From Metridium senile (Eukaryota; Cnidaria; Anthozoa; Actiniaria; Metridiidae): a stretch of DNA of 64,000 nt. The stretch is taken from contig OX459095.1 in NCBI GenBank assembly GCA_949775045.1, positions 31,448,564 to 31,512,563 on the forward strand, read 5' to 3'. Within the stretch, counting starts at the first letter, position 1, and each line of letters starts with the position of its first letter. The notes beneath the pieces are model-generated. The model had not been told where the DNA came from and searched no databases. It was given only the letters and a program-made list of their open reading frames with translations. Positions 55,560 to 64,000 of the stretch are shown one piece after another. Made by a program: the position numbers and the translations under genes.

Positions 55560-56926
55560 GGCATCCTGTAAACCACGGACTGGACTGGACCCAGAAAACA
55601 CGGACTGGACTGAGTCCGTGTTTTACAAATCGTTGTAAAACACGGACTGAGTCCGTGTTTTACAACGATTTGTAAAACACGGACTGATTATCAGATTATC
55701 AGATTAGTAATATGAACTACTGAGTCCGTGTTTTACAAATCGTTGTAAAACACGGACTCAGTCCGTGTTTTACAACGATTTGTAAAACACGGACTGACAC
55801 ATAAATAACATTATCAGATTAGTAACATGATAGAGTCACGTACACATAACGCAACGTAACGCAAGGATTACAGGTTAAAACTACCGCTCACGGTAACAAA
55901 ATTAATTAATAATATTTGACAAAAATATTTATAAAAATATATTCGGCTTGTCACACATTGACCTCAAGTGATGCGAGATTGTCACACAAAGGCAAATATA
56001 TGATTTTCGAGGAAATTCAAATGATAAAATTCGTGCAATAAGCGTTTTTTTAAATAGAGTTGACTTCTTGATCAACACAGTAAGACATTCCCACCTAATA
56101 AATACAATACTGAACAACTACAACAAGCGTTTTTTTTTGGATTAGAAATAGATCACAATAAAGTATAATATTCGTTATACACATTGCTTTACATTTAAGA
56201 TTCATCTTGAAGCTTCTAGTAACAATCAATCGTTTGTTTAAATAATAGAGGGTAATCGGACTCTATTGTTAGGGTAGAGGGATATATTCTGTGTGTTTGT
56301 AGGTGATTTGTGATATGAGCCCATATGTGGTCTGATACACGAATGTATAAACTTTAACAAATTGCAAACTTTTTACACGTACTTATAGCATAATATAGTA
56401 TACTAGTACAAAAAAGTTCGCAAATCTATCAATTTTTTTTTTCGTGATGTCTAATGTGTATACTGTTAGTCATCACTTGACAAGAATAAAAGAATTTCAA
56501 AAACACCAAATAACGTATTAGCCTTTAAATAAGAATACATATTGATTGATTGAATATTGATACCTGATTATGACAAACAAAAAAATCACTAAGGAATCGG
56601 AAAATGGGGTAAAAATATACCCTGTTCATGACAGAAAACTCAAAAAACTCAACCCCCCCCCCCCCCCCTGGGAAACATTACTAAATAGACGGCTGGCTGT
56701 ATTTGTTATTATCGTGTTTCCTGTGTGTAATGTAAATTATGAAAGATTAAATTGATTGATCATTGAATATGTTGTTTTAACAAACATCGCTATTGTTTGT
56801 ATAAAGTCTACCCTAGACAGTCGGTCTGACACTTGTCACTTGAGGTGTAGACTAAATATGATTCAGCTGATTAACTTATTTAACTGGTAATGGTAAATGT
56901 AGAAAATACCATCGCTTTTACAAACT

Positions 56927-56961
<35 letters not shown>

Positions 56962-56962
56962 C

Positions 56963-57018
<56 letters not shown>

Positions 57019-57985
57019 TTTAATTCACATTCTCAAAACTAGCAGTAGTCGCATGTCTCTTTGAGGGCTTATTTTTAACGGCGTCAATTATTCGCTACAG
57101 AATATCAATATTTGACTGCACACTCGATAATTCCATGATGCAACAAGATCTTCAAAAACACCACAGGTATCCCGAAAACTGAATACAATGGGAGACAGTT
57201 GAAATACACAAATTTTATATCAACCTACCTTTTCTATCCATGATTCCATATGATGTTTGATTATTTGCAATTAAGAATGCCAAAGTATGGGTTCTAATCT
57301 TTAATAACGATTGATTGTTATCTAGAAGCTTCAAGATGAATCTTAAATGTAAAGCAATGTGTATAACGAATATTATACTTTATTGTGATCTATTTCTAAT
57401 CCAAAAAAAAAACGCTTGTTGTAGTTGTTCAGTATTGTATTTATTAGGTGGGAATATCTTACTGTGTTGATCAAGAAGTCAACTCTATTTAAAAAACGCT
57501 TATTGCACGAATTTTATCATTTGAATTTCCTCGAAAATCATATATTTGCCTTTGTGTGACACTCTCGCATCACTTGAGGTCAATGTGTGACAAGCCGAAC
57601 GATTATATTTTTATAAATATTTTTGTCAAATATTATTAATTAATTTTGTTACCGTGAGCGGTAGTTTTAACCTGTAATCCTTGCGTTACGTTGCGTTATG
57701 TGTACGTGACTCTATCATGTTACTAATCTGATAATGTTATTTATGTGTCAGTCCGTGTTTTACAAATCGTTGTAAAACACGGACTGAGTCCGTGTTTTAC
57801 AACGATTTGTAAAACACGGACTCAGTAGTTCATATTACTAATCTGATAATCTGATAATCAGTCCGTGTTTTACAAATCGTTGTAAAACACGGACTCAGTC
57901 CGTGTTTTACAACGATTTGTAAAACACGGACTCAGTCCAGTCCGTGTTTTCTGGGTCCAGTCCAGTCCGTGGTTTACAGGATGCC
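55560..57985. mobile_element. Foldback element with palindromic GTCCGTGTTTTACAA arrays, copy 2
   Basis: 2426 bp, ends GGCATCCTGTAAACCACGGA and complement, TTGAGATAT duplicated exactly (55551-55559, 57986-57994). Arms of about 660 bp are nearly perfect inverted copies, each starting with tandem 34-bp palindromes. The centre holds a (TTTC)n run and a C run but no coding sequence. Confidence 0.92.
56929..57020. repeat. (TTTC)n microsatellite
   Basis: About 22 CTTT units in the centre of the foldback element. Confidence 0.95.
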
Positions 57986-59507
57986 TTGAGATATAGCTGA
58001 CCTTTCGTATTTTATATCTACGGTATCAGTACCAAAAAATCCAAGTTTGAGATATAGCAACAATATATATATATATATAGGTGAACAAAAAATACAACAC
58101 AGCAATAGAATAAAAAATCATAGAAAATTACAAAAGAATCGAAGTTCGTCAACACAAAAAATCGAAGTTAGTATTGTACAATATTGTAAACAATAATAAA
58201 TAAACTTAACTAGTAGTTGTCAGTATTTCAATGTGGTTTTGCTTGACTTAAATACAATAAACTATAAGATAATAGTGACTGTATTCGGGTGACCTGAAAA
58301 AGCACCAAATTTAGATTGGCTTACGTGTTTTTGGGTTCCTGTGTTTTTAAACTGAATGGCGCGCGCCACAGTACGAAACGTTGTCTGCAGATATTGGTTT
58401 TGAAGTGTGTACGGATGGATTTTTACTTATAGAGAGCTTACAAAACCCTTAGAAACCTAAGCAGCCCCTTTGATAAAGATTCATGGTAACACAGCGTACG
58501 CCGTTTGAGTACAGTATCGTGTAAATTGCTGCAATCCACTTATTACATTCAGGTCATCCGTTATTCAGCGGTTAGTAGATCAAAAACAAAAACCAATGAA
58601 GGTAAACCTAGATCGTTTCGTTTTGTTTCGTTTTTAGAATGGTTCAATTTAGGATGTTTTTACATTAATTTTTTTATTAATTAATTTTTTATTATTAATA
58701 TTTTTTATTTTCATATTTATTTTTTTTGTTTTCATTTTTGTTTTCATTTCATTTTTGTTTTCATTTTTTTCTCGTCCGCCGTCCGCCGTCCGCCGTCCGC
58801 CGTCCGCCATCCTCCGTCCGCCGTCCGCCGTCCGCCGTCCGCCATCCGCCGTCCGCCGTCCGCCGTCCGCCGTCCGCCGTCCGCCGTCCGCCGTCCGCCG
58901 CGGACCGTCCGCGTCCGCATTATAGACACACCCATATTATAACCATGAGAGCCTTTGGATTTCCTGTGCTGTATTTAATCCTTAGAGTTTCCGGTAATGG
59001 ATTAGCGTTACCGACCTGTGTGTGCCGTTGGTAACTTGAGAGCGCATTAGTGTAACGTATTAGAGTAACGCACGCCCTATAAACACACAGAAATAGAGAA
59101 GGGATGAAACAGATTTGAGTACCTTTTTTAAATCCGGCCTTAAAAAATCCACCCGCGTAATTCTTCTTCAAATTAATGACTAAAGGATTGTATGATAATC
59201 AAATTTAACGACTGCATGGTTTGTTTGTTTAAATATATCTTCTGGGAGACACAAAACAGTGATATATATAAGATGCGCTTTAAAAACATGTGGACCAGCA
59301 GTTGATGGGACCAGTTGGCTCTTGAAGCGTGTCTTGTCTGTTGAATATCACTTTACAAACAATAGATTTCGACAGATTTCTGACAGTTTAAAATAAAAAT
59401 ACCGTATTATGTTTAATCGCTTGCCGCTATTCAGCGCTGATAATTATATAAATCGATATCAGTTTAAAGTTTATCAAAGTTTATGGCCTTGACGAAAAAC
59501 CCAGCAA

Positions 59508-60395
59508 ACTGTCATTGATTTGTGCATTGCTGGGCATTCGAAATTCCTCACTGGACAAGGAGGGACAGGCAAGACCTTCACTGTGAAGACAATAGACCGA
59601 TCCAAGGTTATTGCCGCCATCTTGTAGGGGGTGCAGAACTACTGGGGCGAGCAGTAAATGTATGTAACTTTGAACTTATATAACTCCACTGGAAATTGCC
59701 GAATGTTCAATATAAACATTTCATATCAAAGATACTATGCATGGCTATACCTGAGATCAAACTAAGGTTGTTAAATTATGTGAAACGTATGTAAACGGTG
59801 ATTTCAAATCTCCCTATATTTACTGTGTAATTCTATATCGCTGAAACACAGTGTTTGTATGTAAATCTAAAATATTGATTACAGAGCCTGTAGCTCGTTT
59901 CCCAGCGCTATTTTTTGGATATGTTATAAACAAATGCAAAACCTTTGATATACAATTTTAACTTTGAAAATCCAATGAATTGGAAGAAAAATATGTACGT
60001 TCAAAGTAGTCCAAAATCACATACATTTACTGCTCGCCCCAGTAGTTCTGCACCCCCTACAAGATGGCGGCAATAACCTTGGATCGGTCTATTCACAAAG
60101 AACTATCAAAGCAGAAACGTTTACGTCTGGTCCGGCATGTAGTACTGGAATTGCTTGCACAACAACTCTCCATTCTTTTGCGGGTCTTTTACGAGTCTTC
60201 TTGGACTCGTAAAGTCTAATAACGATTTGGCCTGTAGAAGATCGATAGATGCAGAAACGCTGGTTATTGACGAGATTTCCATGCTTAGTAAACATGTAAT
60301 TGAGTCATTAGAGTACATAGCGAGGAAGATTAGAGGAAATTATTTAGTTTTTGGAGGCCTGCAAGTCATTGGCATTGCCCCTTGTGCACAATAAT
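59508..60395 (+). pseudogene. PIF1-like helicase fragment, copy 1, interrupted
   Basis: Walker A region FLTGQGGTGKTFTVKT before the insertion at 59594-60090; after it, in shifted frames, ACSTGIACTTTLHSFAGLL and the Walker B block ETLVIDEISMLS, then FGGLQVI. Frameshifts in addition to the insertion. Only the first helicase motifs are present. Confidence 0.75.
59594..60090. mobile_element. 497-bp MITE inserted in the PIF1 fragment
   Basis: Ends AGACCGATCCAAGGTTATTG and complement; about 60-bp arms through GGGGCGAGCAG. The empty site in copy 2 (GAAGACAATTCAC near 61291) shows a 2-bp AT duplication and fixes both boundaries. Confidence 0.92.
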
Positions 60396-60579
60396 TATGA
60401 TGCATATTCATAAATGAATATGCATTTGAGTCGAAACGATGGGATGATATTTCCCCCCACTCTGTACAGCTATATAAGCCAATTAACACTGGTCCCATCA
60501 ACTGCTGGGGCACATCTAACGATAAACTCGCTCTGTTTCATCCCTTCTCTATTTCTGTGTGTTTATTGGGTGTGCTTTA

Positions 60580-61986
60580 CACAGGGAGCCCGGCTTTATG
60601 TCGCTTATATATAAAATAAATTATACAATGAAATAAAATATATTATAACCATGAGAGCCTTTGGATTTCCTGTGCTGTATTTAATCCTTAGAGTTTCCGG
60701 TAATGGATTAGCGTTACCGACCTGTGTGTGCCGTTGGTAACTTGAGAGCGCATTAGTGTAACGTATTAGAGTAACGCACGCCCTATAAACACACAGAAAT
60801 AGAGAAGGGATGAAACAGATTTGAGTACCTTTTTTAAATCCGGCCTTAAAAAATCCACCCGCGTAATTCTTCTTCAAATTAATGACTAAAGGATTGTATG
60901 ATAATCAAATTTAACGACTGCATGGTTTGTTTGTTTAAATATATCTTCTGGGAGACACAAAACAGTGATATATATAAGATGCGCTTTAAAAACATGTGGA
61001 CCAGCAGTTGATGGGACCAGTTGGCTCTTGAAGCGTGTCTTGTCTGTTGAATATCACTTTACAAACAATAGATTTCGACAGATTTCTGACAGTTTAAAAT
61101 AAAAATACCGTATTATGTTTAATCGCTTGCCGCTATTCAGCGCTGATAATTATATAAATCGATATCAGTTTAAAGTTTATCAAAGTTTATGGCCTTGACG
61201 AAAAACCCAGCAAACTGTCATTGATTTGTGCATTGCTGGGCATTCGAAATTCCTCACTGGACAAGGAGGGACAGGCAAGACCTTCACTGTGAAGACAATT
61301 CACAAAGAACTATCAAAGCAGAAACGTTTACGTCTGGTCCGGCATGTAGTACTGGAATTGCTTGCACAACAACTCTCCATTCTTTTGCGGGTCTTTTACG
61401 AGTCTTCTTGGACTCGTAAAGTCTAATAACGATTTGGCCTGTAGAAGATCGATAGATGCAGAAACGCTGGTTATTGACGAGATTTCCATGCTTAGTAAAC
61501 ATGTAATTGAGTCATTAGAGTACATAGCGAGGAAGATTAGAGGAAATTATTTAGTTTTTGGAGGCCTGCAAGTCATTGGCATTGCCCCTTGTGCACAATA
61601 ATTATGATGCATATTCATAAATGAATATGCATTTGAGTCGAAACGATGGGATGATATTTCCCCCCACTCTGTACAGCTATATAAGCCAATTAACACTGGT
61701 CCCATCAACTGCTGGGGCACATCTAACGATAAACTCGCTCTGTTTCATCCCTTCTCTATTTCTGTGTGTTTATTGGGTGTGCTTTACACTAATACGTTAG
61801 GTTTGAATTTCAAAGCGCTCTCAAGTTACCAACGGCACACACAGGTCAGTAACGCTAATCCATTACCGGAAACTAAAAGGATTAAATACAGCACAGGAAA
61901 CCCAAAGGCTCTCATGGTTATAATATATTTTATTTCATTGTATAATTTATTTTATATAAAAGTGACATAAAGCCGGGCTCCCTGTG
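60580..61986. mobile_element. PIF1-bearing TIR element, copy 2 (complete ends)
   Basis: 1407 bp with about 240-bp inverted ends starting CACAGGGAGCCCGGCTTTAT; the right arm contains a short extra segment near 61795-61820. No transposase; carries only a helicase fragment, so non-autonomous. Confidence 0.85.
61215..61602 (+). pseudogene. PIF1-like helicase fragment, copy 2
   Basis: Same sequence as copy 1 without the MITE: GQGGTGKT (Walker A), LVIDEIS (Walker B), GGLQVI. Reading requires two frame changes (near 61325 and 61420), so it cannot make a helicase. Confidence 0.75.
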
Positions 61987-62193
61987 ATGCGTGGAATGTA
62001 TTTTCTTGTGCGCGCAATTAAAATTCAATAGCACGAATTGACAAACAGTAGCGTTTATTGACAGTCATTTACCCAAAAGTGAAAATTCATTAGTGCTATT
62101 AGCATAGCTATTGACAATCTATAACGCGTTTGGACAATCATGAACATCAATGTAACATTCTTTAGTGTGGATTGACAAACATTTGCATGATTC
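61987..62193. other. Short unassigned stretch
   Basis: AT-rich; repeated ATTGACAA/ACAATC words but nothing recognised. Confidence 0.3.
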
Positions 62194-62359
62194 AAATAAT
62201 CAATAAGAGAAAAGAATCGATCATTACCGTTAGTCTTTTTTTATTCCTTTAAAGAGGTATCTCAAAAAAATATTTAATTGACAGAAAACTGTATACAGAA
62301 CAAGAGACAATTTATGTAATTTATATAAATTCTTTGTGCGAAAAAAGAAAAAAACAGTA

Positions 62360-63385
62360 CAGTATGTGTGTGCAAATCCGGACAGTGTGCAAATCCGGAC
62401 ACTTTGGCATTTAAGCGTTAAAAAAGAGATCGAATTTGTTTAAAAATGAAAACAACATTATAGAATTAAGCATTTGTATGTTTTCTATTGTGTAAGAAGT
62501 TTTTGTGACAATCGAGATTATTTCAGCAAGGAAAAAGAGCGATTTGTCATGGCATGTGAATCTGCCAATTCGCAATAAGTCAGTTTTGAACGCGCTTTGA
62601 ATTACATGTTAAACTTAAAATGGAGAATATTCTGCAGATTCAAATGATAACGCCAAAATATTTAGTACGTTTTCCATTGAAAACAATGTTTTATCTTGTG
62701 TAAAAAGAAGAGCTTTTAAAAGTTTAAAATAAGTGTAGGAGACGGTTTTAGAAATACTACTAAAATCCACTAAGGTATGTGCAATTCCGGACGATAAAAT
62801 AAACAAGATTAGCAATCCCCCGTAACTTTGAGTTGTTGGTTAAAATGTCGCTTAAAAATATACAATTCAACTGCAGGTTGATTTTGCAAACAAAATTTAT
62901 CTTTTGGATAGTTTAATCACCATGCACTATTCATTTATAGGACATTTATATTCATTTGCAGAATCCAGCGCACGAGGGCAATTACTCATGTGTGAAATAC
63001 TTTAGTGCTCAAACGTATTAATCAAGCAACGTAATTCATGATTTAATTAACACAAATTTATGCTTTAATTTCAAATTTGACTGTGGAAATAGAAAATCTA
63101 GCATAAGCATTCGAAAATTAGGAAATAACTTAAAATAATTGATTAAACAGAACCTACTTTAATAGTGTCCGGCTTTGCACACAACCGTCCGGAATTGCAC
63201 CACTCAAACTACTTTACAAATATATCCATAAAATTTTTAGAAATCGCTAAAATTGACCAATACTTTACATAAATCTTTATCAGATGTTACCTCATCTCCA
63301 AGTAAAATATCTTTCCTAAACAATGCATTTAACGAATGATATGGCAATTTATCTAAAAACCGTCCGGAATTGCACACACATACTG
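62360..63385. mobile_element. pogo/Tigger-like MITE nested in the Tc1-like element
   Basis: CAGTATGTGTGTGCAAATCC at the left faces GGAATTGCACACACATACTG at the right, TA on both sides. Several TCCGGAC/GTCCGGA words inside (62376, 62790, 63163, 63175). No open frame of note. Confidence 0.7.
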
Positions 63386-63454
63386 TACTCGAGAGGGTAT
63401 AAAAGAAAAAGTTCAACTCACTCACGCGCTCCAGAAACAAAAATTTTGTACAGA

Positions 63455-63888
63455 ATGCCACCAAGAAATCGTACTCTTCTCTTGAAGCTGTCAAAGAGGA
63501 AGAAATGTGACTATCGTTCTCGCTATTTCGCCACCAATGGCCTTGTTTTTCACTCTTCCATTATCGGAGGGATGAACGCTCAAAGGTTTGACGACTTCCT
63601 TGTACAAACAAGACTCAATCTTGACCCTAATAAAAATGTCATTTTCATATATGACGGTGCACCAGCCCACCATAGTCCAGCCAATCCTAGCGCAAACACT
63701 AAGCTAAAATTACAATTACAATTACAATTACAATTACAATTACAATTCTAGGCCATTACCGTACAGCTACTGTTGCAAGCATTGCAACGTAACATTGGAA
63801 CGATCACTGTAGCTAAATGTGGTCAATGGTTTCGTTTCATGCAGACATATTTACCACGTTGCAATAACAGAGAACAAATTCAAGGATA
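63455..63888 (+). pseudogene. Tc1/IS630-type DDE transposase remnant
   Basis: Starts MPPRNRTLLLKLSKRKK, then VFHSSIIGGMNAQRFDDFLV and NVIFIYDGAPAHH with the second catalytic Asp. The following region, where the third acidic residue should be, is replaced by an (ATTACA)n run at 63705-63748. The C-terminus (RNIGTITVAKCGQWFRFMQ) resumes in another frame and ends at TAA 63888. Confidence 0.78.
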
Positions 63889-64000
63889 ACTTTATTTCTT
63901 TGTATTGATTATCGTAATTGAATATTTTTTTGAGATACCTCTTTAAAGGAATAAAAAAGACTAACGCTAATGATCGATTCTTTTCTCTTATTGATTATTT

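Larger units (their letters stand above)
53779..58933. mobile_element. 5.2-kb foldback element with GCGGAC arrays, 9-bp target duplication
   Basis: Starts GGGTGTGTCTATAATGCGGA and ends with the complement; ATATTATAA is duplicated exactly (53770-53778, 58934-58942), and the empty site is present in copy 2 near 60645. Arms of about 560 bp (54000-54340 matches 58330-58660 inverted). Subterminal (GGCGGAC)n array: about five units on the left, about twenty on the right. Contains a THAP fragment and the foldback at 55560-57985. Confidence 0.9.
53710..60579. mobile_element. PIF1-bearing TIR element, copy 1 (opened by later insertions)
   Basis: Left terminus CACAGGGAGCCCGGC at 53710, interrupted after 68 bases by the element at 53779-58933, resuming at 58943 and running to GCTTTACA at 60579, where copy 2 begins without an intervening right terminus. 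Apart from the two insertions it looks almost identical to 60580-61787, so the two are a tandem duplication. Confidence 0.8.
62194..64000. mobile_element. Tc1/mariner-like element, degenerate
   Basis: At least 83-bp inverted ends (AAATAATCAATAAGAGAAAA at the left; complement reaching the last base of the window, so it may extend further). Encodes a broken transposase at 63455-63888 with TATAAAAG at 63398 upstream. Contains the element at 62360-63385. Confidence 0.75.

Noticed and set aside
58726..59034. VRRPPSAVRRPPSA and TADGGRRTADGG frames
   Set aside because: They translate the (GGCGGAC)n array.

Overview
The window is nuclear DNA of an AT-rich, intron-rich, transposon-rich animal, most likely a marine invertebrate. 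A cnidarian is my best guess, from the AHCY and TRAPPC11 sequences and from the mix of THAP, integrase-like and RecQ/PIF1-bearing repeats. No marker fixes the phylum. There are no bacterial-style operons; genes were recognised by conserved peptides joined across GT-AG introns.

Layout. (1) 1-15.8 kb, minus strand: the 5' half of TRAPPC11 (TRAPP complex subunit, foie gras domain), 19 coding exons running off the left edge. Its introns hold many small inverted-repeat elements. Two splice-site regions have been tandemly duplicated: the 3' splice site of exon 2, and the end of exon 4 with its 5' splice site, the latter in 14 copies of a 64-bp unit. (2) 16.9-18.1 kb, plus strand: an 18-copy 33-bp minisatellite, then a candidate small secreted-peptide gene that is probably frameshifted. 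(3) 21.1-41.8 kb, minus strand: a complete AHCY gene (S-adenosylhomocysteine hydrolase, 434 aa, 7 exons). Its 10.9-kb first intron holds LINE fragments, integrase-like transposase remnants, tRNA-derived SINEs, MITEs and microsatellites. (4) 43.6-47.4 kb: a RecQ-like helicase fragment between 74-bp inverted repeats, split by a foldback transposon with a 10-bp target duplication, next to an intronless cupin (DUF985) gene. (5) 48.5-62 kb: a nest of long-inverted-repeat transposons. A PIF1-helicase-bearing TIR element was tandemly duplicated; one copy was then opened by a 5.2-kb foldback element, which itself contains a THAP-transposon fragment and a 2.4-kb foldback element, and was separately hit by a 497-bp MITE. 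(6) 62.2-64 kb: a broken Tc1/mariner-like element with a pogo-like MITE inside it.

The two conserved genes are housekeeping: TRAPPC11 in ER-Golgi traffic, AHCY in the methyl cycle. They are simply neighbours on the same strand, and I see no functional link. The most distinctive material is the family of foldback elements with 9-10-bp target duplications, whose ends share short tandem arrays built on GTCCG/CGGAC, and the duplicated splice sites in TRAPPC11. Copy-to-copy comparison inside the window lets several insertion boundaries and the order of events be read directly.
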